Shown one piece after another: positions 37,415-46,153 of a stretch of DNA of 64,000 nt. Under the pieces are notes generated by a model. That model saw only the letters and a list, made by a program, of their open reading frames with translations, did not search any database and had not been told where the DNA came from. Origin of the DNA: Methylocystis iwaonis (GTDB taxonomy: Bacteria > Pseudomonadota > Alphaproteobacteria > Rhizobiales > Beijerinckiaceae); NCBI RefSeq assembly GCF_027925385.1, contig NZ_AP027142.1, positions 2,400,001 to 2,464,000 of the forward strand. The letters run 5' to 3'. Positions within the stretch are counted from its first letter, which is position 1; the number at the start of each line of letters is the position of its first letter. Position numbers and translations under genes: made by a program.

Positions 37415-40120
37415 TTAAGCCTCGACCTTCTCGCTCTCCCGCTCCTCCGCCGGCGCCTGGTCCACCGAGGAATCGTCCGGAGACGAAAGCTGCACGATCC
37501 CCGCCTCGATGGCGAGCGCGCTCGCCGCGGCGGCGGCGGCGAGTTTATCCAGCTCGGGAAGCTGCAGGATCGTCTTGGGCGGCGGCGCCGGCTCGGCTGC
37601 GATCTTTATGCCCGCCTCGCTGAGCCGACGATAGAGGTCGAAATGCAGATCGCTGCGCACGCGCGAGGATTTCTCGACGTCCTCGACATAGCACCAAAGC
37701 TCGAATTTGAACGCGGTCGTCTCCATGCCGAGGAACATCACCTGCGGCGCGGGGATGCGCAGCACGCCCTCCTGCGCGCGGGCGGCGGCGATCATGATGT
37801 CGCGCATCTGCTCCGGATCGACGCCCGGATGCGGAGAAAGCGCCACCTTGATGCGCCCCACCCGATCGCCGCGCAGCCAGTTCTTCACGACGCCGGTGAC
37901 GAGATTGGAGTTCGGCACGACCATCGTCGCGCGGTCGAAGGTCTCGATCTCGGTCGAGCGCACATTGATGCGACGCACATAGCCCTGCTCGTCGCCGACC
38001 ACGACCCAGTCGCCGACGCGGATGGCGCGTTCCCAAAGCAGGATCAGCCCCGAGACGAAATTGTTGACGATGGACTGCAGGCCGAAGCCGATACCGACCG
38101 ACAGCGCGCCCGCGACGATGGCGAGCTTCTCGACGCCGATGCCGATGCTCGACAGGGACGTCATGACCGCCGCGATGACGCCGGCATAGCCGAGCGTGGC
38201 GCTGATCGAACTGCGCAGGCCGGTGTCGAGGCGGGTCAGCGGCAGAAGGCGGGTGTCGAGCCAGCGCCGCAGCCCCTGCGCCGCCGCCAGCACCAGCAGG
38301 AACAGCGCGACCGCCGTCAGCGCCGCCGAAGGCGAGATGGTGACGTCGCCGATCTTGAAGGAGACGAAGGAGCTCCAGAGATTGGCGAGAATGTCGTTCG
38401 ACGAATAGCCGAAAGGCGCGATGGCGAGCAGCGCGGCGGCGCCCCAGGCGACGAGCGTCACAATGCCGGCGAGCAGCACGCCGACCGGCGCGAGCTGCTC
38501 CCGCTTAAGGCCCAACGCCTCGATCATGCCGCGGCCGAGCAGCCCCTCGGCGGAGAAAGCATGCTCCACCCCGCCGGCCGCCAGGACGACGACGACATAG
38601 AGAACGAAGGCGACCGCCGCGATCCAACTGGCGTGAAGGATCATGAAATTGGCGAAGGTCACATAGCCGGCGACGCAGGCGCCGAGGATGACAACGAGCA
38701 TCAAGGCGCCCGACAGACGCAAGGCGACGAGCCAGTCGCGCGTCTTTCCAGCGCCCGCTGCGGTTTCCTCTTCTCGCGGCGCGAGCGCGACGAGCCCCCA
38801 GAGCAGCAGGCCCGCGTGGATCATGACGCTCGTCCCAAGCGTCACGATGACAACCGGCATGCTCGCCTGCACGGTCTCCTCGATCTGCTCGAGGATCCGC
38901 GTAACGGAAAGGACGGCCGCCCCCAAGACGAAGAGACGAACGAACAATCTGGCGAGGCGGTCGCCGAGATCGATCACGCGCCAATCGGGATGCCCTGGCG
39001 CGAAAACGGCGCGGGCGACGCCATAGACGAAGGCGATGCGCGCGACCCCCTCAAAGAGCCGCTCGGCCAGGGGCTCGAGAGTCGAGTCGAGCAGATCATA
39101 GGCTTCGAGGACCGAACCCAAAGCCGCCGCGGCGGCGATCGGCGCGGCGGCGGCGACGAGGGCTGTCCAGCCGGCCGCCGCGGCGCGCCGCATCGGCGTC
39201 ACTTTCACGCCGTCGTGATTGCGCCTCAACACCCGGCGCGCGAGCAGGAGGGCGGGCGGCAAGGCGAGCAGGATCGCCAGAACGAAGGCGATGAGCGGCA
39301 GGCGATGCCCTTCCGTCCGGGCGACGAAATTGGCGGAACGGTCGCGCAGAAAGGCTTCCGCAGCGCCGAAGACGCCGGGCGCGTCCCTGACGGCCTCCCG
39401 CCACAGATCCACAGAGAAGAGGCTCTTCGCGCGCAGGAAAACCGTCTTGGCGAAAAGCGCGCGCTGCCGCGCGACGATGGCGACCGTGAGCTGACGGGTT
39501 TCGAGCAGCAAAGCGCGGGCGCGCTTCAGCGTCGCGTCCGTGGCGTCGTGGAGCTTGCGCTGCTCGTCGAGCTCGGCGTTCACGCTCGCTTCCGCCGAGG
39601 CGGCCGGCTGCTCCGGCGCGGTCACAACGGGCGGCGGCTGCGATTTGACCGCGTCGGGCTTGGGCTGTTGGTTCGGCGCGCCAGACCGCGCGGCGGGCGG
39701 CGGGGCCGGCGCCTTCGTTTGCACAGCCGGGGGCGGAGCGGCTTGCGGCGGCGCAGGCTGCATCTGGGCGGGTTGAATTTGAGGCTGCGCCTTGGCTGGC
39801 GCCGGCGACTCGGCCGCCTTGGTTTCCGTCGGCGCCAGCTCCTTGAGCCGCGCGTCGATCGCGGCGAGACGCGGCGTGAGCGCCTCGATAATATCCTCGA
39901 ACTCCTGGCGCAGCGGCTCCGTCCGGTCGCGCAACTGGCGCAGGGCCCGGTCGTTCAGCGCCGGATCTTCCATGCTCTTTTGCGCGCTCTCCAAACTGGC
40001 GTGAGCGCGGTCGAGCCGGGCGTTGTAATGCTCGATGGTCGTCGCGGATTCATCGGCGCGCGCCATCGCCAAAGCGAGGGCGCTGAAACACAGCACAAGA
40101 ATAAGCGTCAGTCTGCGCAA
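37415..40120 (-). CDS. Large MscS-family mechanosensitive channel (DUF3772 type)
   Basis: A predicted inner-membrane channel of 901 residues. After a signal-like segment (LTLILVLCFSALALAMA) comes a periplasmic coiled-coil and Ala/Pro-rich region (to about residue 290). About ten transmembrane helices follow, then the MscS pore and beta domain (SVGIGFGLQSIVNNFVSGLILLWERAIRVGDWV). The open frame extends much further upstream into epmB, but a TTG at 40120 with GGAGAG six bases before it fits the signal sequence best, so the long upstream extension was rejected. It lies 63 bases downstream of epmB on the same strand. Confidence 0.85.
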   Translation of the reverse strand: MRRLTLILVLCFSALALAMARADESATTIEHYNARLDRAHASLESAQKSMEDPALNDRALRQLRDRTEPLRQEFEDIIEALTPRLAAIDARLKELAPTETKAAESPAPAKAQPQIQPAQMQPAPPQAAPPPAVQTKAPAPPPAARSGAPNQQPKPDAVKSQPPPVVTAPEQPAASAEASVNAELDEQRKLHDATDATLKRARALLLETRQLTVAIVARQRALFAKTVFLRAKSLFSVDLWREAVRDAPGVFGAAEAFLRDRSANFVARTEGHRLPLIAFVLAILLALPPALLLARRVLRRNHDGVKVTPMRRAAAAGWTALVAAAAPIAAAAALGSVLEAYDLLDSTLEPLAERLFEGVARIAFVYGVARAVFAPGHPDWRVIDLGDRLARLFVRLFVLGAAVLSVTRILEQIEETVQASMPVVIVTLGTSVMIHAGLLLWGLVALAPREEETAAGAGKTRDWLVALRLSGALMLVVILGACVAGYVTFANFMILHASWIAAVAFVLYVVVVLAAGGVEHAFSAEGLLGRGMIEALGLKREQLAPVGVLLAGIVTLVAWGAAALLAIAPFGYSSNDILANLWSSFVSFKIGDVTISPSAALTAVALFLLVLAAAQGLRRWLDTRLLPLTRLDTGLRSSISATLGYAGVIAAVMTSLSSIGIGVEKLAIVAGALSVGIGFGLQSIVNNFVSGLILLWERAIRVGDWVVVGDEQGYVRRINVRSTEIETFDRATMVVPNSNLVTGVVKNWLRGDRVGRIKVALSPHPGVDPEQMRDIMIAAARAQEGVLRIPAPQVMFLGMETTAFKFELWCYVEDVEKSSRVRSDLHFDLYRRLSEAGIKIAAEPAPPPKTILQLPELDKLAAAAAASALAIEAGIVQLSSPDDSSVDQAPAEERESEKVEA

Positions 40121-40182
40121 CGCATCTCTCCAGAAGGCGAAACCGCGACAAAGCGCCGAATCGCGACAATCTTGAGGCGATC

Positions 40183-41256
40183 TTAGAGATCGTCGCGATA
40201 GAGATGCAGGCGCCCCGCCCGATCGAGGACGCGCCAGCCCCCCGCCCCGTCCGGCTCCAACGCCGAGACGGGAATTTTCCCGAAGCCGCCAGGAATATCG
40301 AGCACGTAGGAAGGCAGGCCTATCCCGGTGATGCGGCGCGCCAGCTCGGCGTGAAGGACCTTGCCGGCCGCAATGCTCGTGCGGAAGTGGCCCGTTCCGG
40401 GCGCGAGGTCGGGATGATGCAGGTAATAGGGCTTCACGCCCTGGGCGAGAAGCGCGTGCATGAGCTGCTCGAGGATCGCGGCGTCGTCGTTGACGCCGGC
40501 GAGCAACACGGTCTGCGACAGGAGCGTCGCGCCCGCCGCGCGCAAGCGCGCGATGGCCGTGCAGGCGTTCACTGAGAGCTCCCGCGCATGATTGACATGC
40601 AAAGCGACATAGAGCGCCTTGCCGCTCTCCCGCAGCGCCGCGAGCCGCTCCGGCGTCACGAGATCGGGCGCGGCGGTCGGCGCGCGGGTGTGAACGCGCA
40701 AGACGGCGACATGCGGGATCGCCGCCAGCCGCCGCGCGACTTGCGTCAGGCGCCGGGCGGAGAGCATCAACGGATCGCCGCCCGTGAGAATGACCTCGAA
40801 AATTTGCGGGTTGGCGGCGATGTAATCCAGCGCCACCTCGACCTCGGCCTCGCCGAGCAGATCGCCCTTGCCCCGCCCGACGGTCTCGCGGCGAAAGCAA
40901 AAGCGGCAATAGACCGGGCAGACCGTGAGCAGCTTGAGCAGCACGCGGTCGGGGTAGCGGTGCACGATTCCCGGCACAGGACTGCGCGCTGTGTCGCCGA
41001 TGGGGTCGGTGAGTTCCTGCGGCAGGGTCACGATTTCGCGCGCGTCGGGCAGGAATTGCCGCGCGATCGGGTCGGCGGGATCAGATGGATCGATCAGCCC
41101 CGCGATCTCAGGCGTGACAGCGACGCTGTAGCGGGACTCGACCTCGGCCAGCGCCGCGGCGCGCCTCGCGGGGATAAGCCCGGCGGACGCGAGATCGGCG
41201 CTCGACGCCAATGTCCTTGCGGGCAGCGCCGGCCGCGGATCGTGTTGTAACGCCAT
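40183..41256 (-). CDS. epmB: EpmB, EF-P (R)-beta-lysine-forming lysine 2,3-aminomutase family radical SAM enzyme
   Basis: A radical SAM protein of 357 residues with the CPVYCRFCF cluster motif at C113, C117 and C120 and the KAM-family stretches VILTGGDPLMLS and HHPDLAPGTGHFR. Length is that of EpmB rather than of longer catabolic lysine aminomutases. EpmB makes (R)-beta-lysine, which EpmA attaches to EF-P; both genes lie within 4 kb here. The start at 41256 was chosen by family length; the longer open frame on this strand runs antisense to another gene. The ribosome-binding site is weak. Confidence 0.9.
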   Translation of the reverse strand: MALQHDPRPALPARTLASSADLASAGLIPARRAAALAEVESRYSVAVTPEIAGLIDPSDPADPIARQFLPDAREIVTLPQELTDPIGDTARSPVPGIVHRYPDRVLLKLLTVCPVYCRFCFRRETVGRGKGDLLGEAEVEVALDYIAANPQIFEVILTGGDPLMLSARRLTQVARRLAAIPHVAVLRVHTRAPTAAPDLVTPERLAALRESGKALYVALHVNHARELSVNACTAIARLRAAGATLLSQTVLLAGVNDDAAILEQLMHALLAQGVKPYYLHHPDLAPGTGHFRTSIAAGKVLHAELARRITGIGLPSYVLDIPGGFGKIPVSALEPDGAGGWRVLDRAGRLHLYRDDL

Positions 41257-41300
41257 AGCGGCCGGATTAAGCGCCGCGACGCCGTTCCGCAATAGTCGCT

Positions 41301-41354
41301 GGACCGCGCGCCTTCGGGCGCGCTCAAAAATGCGGGCCTGAAGGCCCGCGGTCC
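41301..41354. repeat. Palindromic repeat family C, copy 3
   Basis: GGACCGCGCGCCTTCGGGCGCGC and the inverted GCGGGCCTGAAGGCCCGCGG form two hairpins separated by TCAAAAAT. It lies in the divergent gap between epmB and the unknown 526-residue gene. Confidence 0.87.
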
Positions 41355-41446
41355 GCGAGGCGCCTCTACTTCGATGGGGAAAAGCCATCCGCAAGGTTGC
41401 GGGGCCCTTCCGCCGGCGTGACATTGGGCTTCCACGGAGAAAGCCG

Positions 41447-43027
41447 ATGAGCCGCAAGAAGAAAGCCGCTGGCGCGCCCAAGAACAAGGAAAGCGCGCCA
41501 GACAAGTCCGCGCAGTTGCAGGAACTGCTGAACAGCGTCAACCCGGAGGACCTCGCGGCTTTCCTCGAGGCGGCTGGCGGCGCTACCCGTGGCCCCGAGG
41601 ACGCAGCCGATCTTTTCGACGAGTTCATCTCCGCCTGCGTCGAAGGGGACATGGACGACGTCGAAAGGGAGGATTTCTCGCATTCGCTCATCGACGCCCT
41701 CGTCGATGTGCGCATCCAGGCAAATGGCGGAGACCGCGCCGCCCGCCGCGAATTGCTGGAGATCTGCGAACTTGTCGAGGGCGCCGTTGAGGTGGAGGAT
41801 CTGGCGGTCGACGACCTGATGCTCCTCGGGCGAGTCATGATCGAGGCGGAGCTGGAGGCGCCGGAGTCGCTGAAACAGGCGGTCGTCGCGAAATTGCAGG
41901 ACCAGCCGGCCGTCGGCGCAGTCACGGCCCTGGGAGCCGGCCTCGCCGAGCTGGTGGAGAAATCCGGCCTCGATCTTTTCGGCGCGCATGAGCAATTGCG
42001 CAAGACTTTCGCGCTTTTCCCCTCGGAGGACGCCCTGCGCTGCCTGAGCGAAATTGCGTCTATCGGCCAACCGATCATGGGGGGTGCGATCGCGGGCTTC
42101 GCCCTCCACCCCGACGCCGCGCTGGCGCAAGCGGCGCTCGGCAATCTTGCCGCAAGGGCGCAAGACAAGAGCCGGGACCGGCTGCTCGCGCGCATGCGCC
42201 CTTGGCTCCCGCCGCAGCGGCAGGAGTGGGTCGATGCGGCGATGAAGACCGCGCCCGAGATCGGCGGCGCCGCCAAGACCAATGTGAAGCTGCACAAATG
42301 CTACGCCTCGGTCTGCGACGCGACAGGCGCGCGCACGCTGGTCGCGGCGAAGAAGGAAGGCGCCAAATTTCAGACGGCGCTCTTCATGCTGAGCGAAAAG
42401 GGCGTGGCCAACGTCATCGTGTCGGACCCCATGAGCAAGCACGAGCTGGATTTGCTGCTTCACGGCGCGTCGCTTGCGGCGCATCTGTCGGAAGTAGAAC
42501 TCCCGCTGCTGCTGCGGATTCTGTCGCTGGCGCTGGCGGAAAATCTCGCGGCGGGAACCCTGCCGCCTTTCGAGCTGGCCCATGCGGCCGAGGCTTTCGA
42601 TTTCCCGCCGCTGGCGCCGGAGTCGAGCACGCCGGCCGAGATCGCCGATCGCCTGCTCTCGGAGTTTCCAGCAACCGGCGCCGAGCAGGACGCCCTGGCT
42701 GCGGCGGACGCCCTCGCAGCGGCCTCTGACTACACGCAAGACTGGTTCGAGGCCGGGCCTGACATCGACGACATCTTCGCGAAGGTGAAAGGCAAGAAGC
42801 GCCGCGCCGAGGCCGTTCTGAAATCCTATCTGCCGGGCCGGCGCGATTTTTGGGCGCGCCAATGCGCGCTCACCGCTCTGTCGCTGCATGCGGAGAATCC
42901 GGTCGATCCGGTCTGGCGCGCGCTGGCGGTCGTGGGCCGGGACCTTGCCGCCGGCGCGCCGCTCGACGAAATCCCGCTGATGCGGATCATCGCGGAGCAA
43001 ACGGTCGAAAATTACGTGGCCTCTTGA
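41447..43027 (+). CDS. Uncharacterised alpha-helical protein between epmB and epmA
   Basis: I do not recognise the family. The 526-residue product has a lysine-rich N terminus (MSRKKKAAGAPKNKESAPDK). The rest is a long series of Ala/Leu/Glu-rich helices that looks like a HEAT- or ARM-like solenoid. A more conserved-looking middle (KLHKCYASVCDATGARTLVAAKKEGAKFQTALFMLSEKGVANVIVSD spread over residues 280-330) resembles a compact alpha/beta element. No signal peptide or membrane helix is seen. It is convergent with epmA and divergent from epmB, so it is not in an operon with them. A long antisense frame was rejected because this strand has a good start and normal codon pattern. Confidence 0.75.
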   Translation: MSRKKKAAGAPKNKESAPDKSAQLQELLNSVNPEDLAAFLEAAGGATRGPEDAADLFDEFISACVEGDMDDVEREDFSHSLIDALVDVRIQANGGDRAARRELLEICELVEGAVEVEDLAVDDLMLLGRVMIEAELEAPESLKQAVVAKLQDQPAVGAVTALGAGLAELVEKSGLDLFGAHEQLRKTFALFPSEDALRCLSEIASIGQPIMGGAIAGFALHPDAALAQAALGNLAARAQDKSRDRLLARMRPWLPPQRQEWVDAAMKTAPEIGGAAKTNVKLHKCYASVCDATGARTLVAAKKEGAKFQTALFMLSEKGVANVIVSDPMSKHELDLLLHGASLAAHLSEVELPLLLRILSLALAENLAAGTLPPFELAHAAEAFDFPPLAPESSTPAEIADRLLSEFPATGAEQDALAAADALAAASDYTQDWFEAGPDIDDIFAKVKGKKRRAEAVLKSYLPGRRDFWARQCALTALSLHAENPVDPVWRALAVVGRDLAAGAPLDEIPLMRIIAEQTVENYVAS

Positions 43028-43035
43028 GAAAAACC

Positions 43036-43059
43036 GGACCGCGCGCCTTCAGGCGCGCA
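43036..43059. repeat. Palindromic repeat family C, half copy 4
   Basis: GGACCGCGCGCCTTCAGGCGCGC, one hairpin only, nine bases after the stop of the 526-residue gene. The matching half lies after a family E insertion at 43232. Confidence 0.8.
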
Positions 43060-43086
43060 GACTTCTGACAAAGTGGCGATGACGCC

Positions 43087-43205
43087 CCTCATGCTTCGAG
43101 ACGCCTGCTGCGCAGGCTCCTCAGCATGAGGAGCTTCTGCAACTTCGTCAAACACTTAGGCCTCATCCTGAGGAGCGAGCGACGCTCGCGTCTCGAAGGA
43201 CGAGG
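43087..43205. repeat. Palindromic repeat family E (two hairpin units)
   Basis: Two related hairpins, 43087-43131 (CCTCATGCTTCGAGACGC ... CTCCTCAGCATGAGG) and 43161-43205 (CCTCATCCTGAGGAGCG ... GTCTCGAAGGACGAGG), in opposite orientation. The element appears inserted between two halves of family C. Confidence 0.8.
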
Positions 43206-43231
43206 CCGCCTCGGAGGTTTGTCGACAAACG

Positions 43232-43282
43232 CGCGCGCCTTCCGGCGCGCTTAAAAGTGCGGGCCTGAAGGCCCGCGGTCCG
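43232..43282. repeat. Palindromic repeat family C, copy 5
   Basis: GCGCGCCTTCCGGCGCGC, then TTAAAAGT, then GCGGGCCTGAAGGCCCGCGG. It ends 11 bases before the epmA stop codon. Confidence 0.85.
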
Positions 43283-43292
43283 TAGGAGGGCG

Positions 43293-44333
43293 TCACGCCT
43301 TTCCGCGCGCCGCCACAGGCGTCCACAGCACCTGCTCTATTCTCTCCGCACCCGTTGCAAGCATCACGAGGCGGTCGAATCCGAGCGCCACGCCCGAGGC
43401 CGGCGGCATGTGGCCGAGCGCTTCTAGAAAATCCTCGTCGATCGGATAGCGCTCGCCGTAAATCCGCGCTTTCTCCGCCATCTGCGCTTCGAAGCGGGCT
43501 CGCTGCTCGGCCGGGTCGGTCAGCTCGGCGAAGCCATTCGCCAGCTCCACCCCGCAGACGTAAAGCTCGAAACGGTCGGCGAAGCGCGGGTCGTCCGCGC
43601 GCGTGCAAGCGAGGGCCGCCTCGCTGGCGGGATAGTCGGTCAGGATCGTCGGCCGCTCGCTCCCGAGCTTCTCCTCGATCTTCTCGGACAAAATCTTGCT
43701 GAAGAGGTCCGACCATGTGTCGTCCTCGGCGACGCGAATACCGTCTCGCGCGGCGGCCTTCGCCAACCCCTCGCGATCCCCCAGCAGCTTTTCAAGATCG
43801 ATGCTGGCGTGGGTCGCAAAGGCCTCGCAGACCGTGACGATCTCCGGCTCCGCGAAGGGGTCGCAGACCCGGCCGCGCCAGGAGAAATCGCGCGTCCCCG
43901 CCGCCCGCGCCGCCGCCGCCATCAGCCCGGCGCAGTCTTCATAAATGCGCAAGGTCGGTTCGCCGGCGCGATACCATTCGAGCATGGTGAATTCGGGATG
44001 ATGCAGCGCTGAGCGCTCGCGATTGCGGAACACCCGCGCCAGAGTGAAAATCCGCTCCTCACCCGCGGCCAGCAGCTTCTTGCAGGCGAATTCGGGAGAG
44101 GTGTGGAGATAGAGCTGCGAACGCGCGCCGTCCTGCCCGATCATCTGCGTGCCAAAAGCGGTCAGATGGGTCTCATTGCCGCCGGAAACCTGCAGCGCGG
44201 CGGTTTCGACTTCGGCAAAGCCCTCCCCTTCAAAAAAACGCCGCGTCGCGACCGTTATTGCGCCGCGCGCCTTGAGAAATGGCTTGCGATCGGCGTAAAC
44301 ATCCCGAGCCCACCAGGGCGAAACGCGCGTCAT
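43293..44333 (-). CDS. epmA: EpmA (GenX/PoxA/YjeA), EF-P-(R)-beta-lysine ligase
   Basis: A 346-residue paralogue of the class II lysyl-tRNA synthetase catalytic core without the anticodon-binding domain. Motif 2 is FRNRERSALHHPEFTMLEWYRA and motif 3 is GVALGFDRLVMLATGAE. It attaches beta-lysine to EF-P. The ATG at 44333 with GGAGTCCTC upstream gives the usual length and start (MTRVSPWWARDVYADRKPFL); a longer frame reaches 44438. It is divergent from efp with about 145 bases between the two start codons. Confidence 0.95.
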   Translation of the reverse strand: MTRVSPWWARDVYADRKPFLKARGAITVATRRFFEGEGFAEVETAALQVSGGNETHLTAFGTQMIGQDGARSQLYLHTSPEFACKKLLAAGEERIFTLARVFRNRERSALHHPEFTMLEWYRAGEPTLRIYEDCAGLMAAAARAAGTRDFSWRGRVCDPFAEPEIVTVCEAFATHASIDLEKLLGDREGLAKAAARDGIRVAEDDTWSDLFSKILSEKIEEKLGSERPTILTDYPASEAALACTRADDPRFADRFELYVCGVELANGFAELTDPAEQRARFEAQMAEKARIYGERYPIDEDFLEALGHMPPASGVALGFDRLVMLATGAERIEQVLWTPVAARGKA

Positions 44334-44479
44334 GAGGACTCCAATTACGGGGACGGTCCGATCCGGCGGCCGGATTTGCCGACGCGCGCGAAATATGGTC
44401 TTACCCCGTTCATAGACCAGCCCGGCCGAAGCCGGCAATGAACGCGAGCCGGCGCGCCGGCAATGAAGGAACCGAACCT

Positions 44480-45049
44480 GTGAAAGTCATCGCCAGCTCG
44501 ATTCGCAAGGGCAATATCATTGAGCGTGAGGACGGCAATCTCTATGTCGTGCTGACCGCAGAAAGCTTTTTCCCCGGCAAGGGCACGCCCACGACGCAGA
44601 TCGATATGCGCCGCCTCTCCGATGGCGTGAAGGTTTCCGACCGTTACAAGACCACCGAGCAGGTCGAGCGCGCTTTCGTCGAGGATCAGGACTTCAGCTT
44701 CCTCTACAATGACGACGACGGCTATCACTTCATGAATCAGGAGAGCTATGAGCAGATCGCCGTGCCGGGCGACGTCATTGGCGATCAGGCGCAGTGGCTG
44801 CAGGAAGGCATGCAGTGCATCCTCTCCATGTTCAACGGCCTGTGCGTCGCGATCCAGTTGCCGCAGCGCGTGACGCTCGAGATCGTCGAAACCGAGCCGG
44901 CGATGAAGGGCCAGACGGCGTCCTCCTCCTATAAGCCCGCCAAGCTTTCGAACGGCGCCCGCGTGATGGTGCCGCCGCACATCCAGTCCGGCACGCGCGT
45001 CGTCATCCAGACGGAAGACGGCACCTACGTCGAGCGCGCGAAGGACTGA
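44480..45049 (+). CDS. efp: Translation elongation factor P
   Basis: EF-P rescues ribosomes stalled at polyproline stretches. The 189-residue protein has the three OB/KOW-like domains and the modified residue K34 in the loop FFPGKGTPT, consistent with lysylation by EpmA, encoded next door, and EpmB. The GTG start at 44480 follows AAGGAACC and gives the normal N terminus [12 protein letters not shown]; an upstream ATG at 44438 would add 14 residues unlike EF-P. A family B repeat lies 5 bases after the stop. Confidence 0.97.
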   Translation: MKVIASSIRKGNIIEREDGNLYVVLTAESFFPGKGTPTTQIDMRRLSDGVKVSDRYKTTEQVERAFVEDQDFSFLYNDDDGYHFMNQESYEQIAVPGDVIGDQAQWLQEGMQCILSMFNGLCVAIQLPQRVTLEIVETEPAMKGQTASSSYKPAKLSNGARVMVPPHIQSGTRVVIQTEDGTYVERAKD

Positions 45050-45054
45050 TAACT

Positions 45055-45156
45055 GTCATTCCCGACGCTCGCGAAGCGAGCGATCGGGAATCCAGAGCCA
45101 AGCCGGCTGTTTTTGCCTTGGTTTCCCGATCGGGCCTTCGGCCCGTCGGGAATGAC
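45055..45156. repeat. Palindromic repeat family B, copy 3
   Basis: The most complete copy: GTCATTCCCGACGCTCGCGA on the left pairs with CCCGTCGGGAATGAC on the right, with GCGATCGGGAATCC/GGTTTCCCGATCGGG as inner arms. It can serve as a bidirectional hairpin between efp and the convergent small gene. Confidence 0.88.
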
Positions 45157-45177
45157 AAGCGTTCGAGAGCGCGGCTT

Positions 45178-45573
45178 TTATGGCCGCTCGGCGTTCTTCG
45201 CCAGCAGCGCCGAGGTCATCGCCGCCATGATCTCCGCCTTGGCGGCGTTTGCGCTCTGCCGCTCCGCCGCCACAGGAGCGGCCTGCGCCAAGGCGTCGAC
45301 GAACACGGCCTTCCCCAAATTCATGGCTGAAATCGCCTCGCCGGCGCTTGCCGCCGCGACCTCGTAAATCTGCGAGCGGTCCGTGGGCGCGCCTTTGGCG
45401 ACCGCCGCGCGCGTGATCGCGGCCGAGAACTGCGCATAGGCCGTCGGGATCTGGCTGATGCCGAACCGCGTCGAGGATACGATGAACATGTCGTTTGCCT
45501 GCGCTTGGTTTTCCCAAAGAGTATACTGGCAATCCCGCATTTTCCGACCGGGTCGTGAAGATGCGCACAACAA
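45178..45573 (-). CDS. Alanine-rich small protein, unknown function
   Basis: I do not recognise a family. The open frame codes for up to 131 residues; starts at 45573, 45540 (MRDCQYTLW) or 45489 (MFIVSSTRFGISQIP) are possible. The last gives a 103-residue protein that looks self-contained. The sequence from TAYAQFSAAITRAAV to the end is Ala-rich and helical, with no cysteine, signal or membrane segment. It lies convergent to efp and 36 bases after vsr on the same strand. It is probably a real gene on codon pattern, but this is not sure. Confidence 0.5.
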   Translation of the reverse strand: MLCASSRPGRKMRDCQYTLWENQAQANDMFIVSSTRFGISQIPTAYAQFSAAITRAAVAKGAPTDRSQIYEVAAASAGEAISAMNLGKAVFVDALAQAAPVAAERQSANAAKAEIMAAMTSALLAKNAERP

Positions 45574-45609
45574 ATTCGCTAGAGTTCGAGCATTCGCGGG
45601 TGAAGGCGA

Positions 45610-46029
45610 TCATGTCTCGGCGCCGAAGAGAAAAGCCCGCAGCTTTTGCTCCAACGCGGCTTTGTCCTTGAGCTCGCATTCCCACACAATGAGCGCCCGC
45701 CAGCCCTGCGCCGTCAGACGCGCCTGATGCGCAGCGTCGCGCGCGACATTGCGCGCGATTTTCGCGCGCCAATAATCGGCGTTGGCCTTCGGCATACGGG
45801 CGCCGCGCGCGCAATCATGCCCGTGCCAGAAACAGCCATGAACGAAGATCACCTGCTTGCGGCCGACATAAGCAATGTCGGGATTGCCGGGGACGTCCTT
45901 GCGATGCAGGCGGTAGCCCGGCGCGAAGCCTCGCAGCAAGGCGCGGACTTTCAGCTCGGGAGTTGTGTCGCGCGATTTGACCGCGCGCATGATGGCGGAG
46001 CGTTGGGCGGGGGATTCTTTTGCATTCAT
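45610..46029 (-). CDS. vsr: Vsr, very-short-patch mismatch repair endonuclease
   Basis: Vsr nicks at T:G mismatches produced when 5-methylcytosine deaminates. The 139-residue protein has the catalytic D51 (GNPDIAYV), H64 (FVHGCFW) and H69, and zinc ligands C66, H71 and C73 (GCFWHGHDC), at the numbers I recall for the E. coli enzyme. The ATG at 46029 has GGAGGGGG upstream, which is part of a palindromic repeat. It lies downstream of the cytosine methyltransferase gene on the same strand, its usual partner. Confidence 0.95.
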   Translation of the reverse strand: MNAKESPAQRSAIMRAVKSRDTTPELKVRALLRGFAPGYRLHRKDVPGNPDIAYVGRKQVIFVHGCFWHGHDCARGARMPKANADYWRAKIARNVARDAAHQARLTAQGWRALIVWECELKDKAALEQKLRAFLFGAET

Positions 46030-46033
46030 ATGA

Positions 46034-46153
46034 GAGCCCCCTCCCCAACCCTCCCCCGCTTCGCGGGAGAGGGAGCAGCTACCGGCCTTCATCGGCGCGG
46101 CTGATCATGAGCGTCCCCTCTCCCGCGAAGCGGGGGAGGGACAGGGAGGGGGT
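46034..46153. repeat. Palindromic repeat family F between the methyltransferase and vsr
   Basis: A large inverted repeat: CCCCCTCCCCAACCCTCCCC and CGCTTCGCGGGAGAGGGA on the left match TCCCTCTCCCGCGAAGCG-like and GGGAGGGACAGGGAGGGGG arms on the right, with an unrelated 35-base loop. The arm near vsr supplies its apparent ribosome-binding site, and the other arm ends at the methyltransferase stop codon. Confidence 0.8.

Noticed and set aside
37310..40186. A 958-codon plus-strand open frame.
   Set aside because: It is antisense to the MscS-type channel gene, is very rich in Arg, Asp and Gly repeats and has no domain; it mirrors the opposite strand's codon bias.
40121..40909. Extension of the channel gene frame upstream into epmB.
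   Set aside because: The extension would overlap the radical SAM gene in another frame. The signal-like sequence and Shine-Dalgarno place the start at 40120.
41366..43000. A 544-codon open frame on the minus strand opposite the unknown 526-residue gene.
   Set aside because: The plus-strand frame has a proper start, a sensible protein composition and ends before the repeat block. The antisense frame is what high-GC coding sequence produces by chance.
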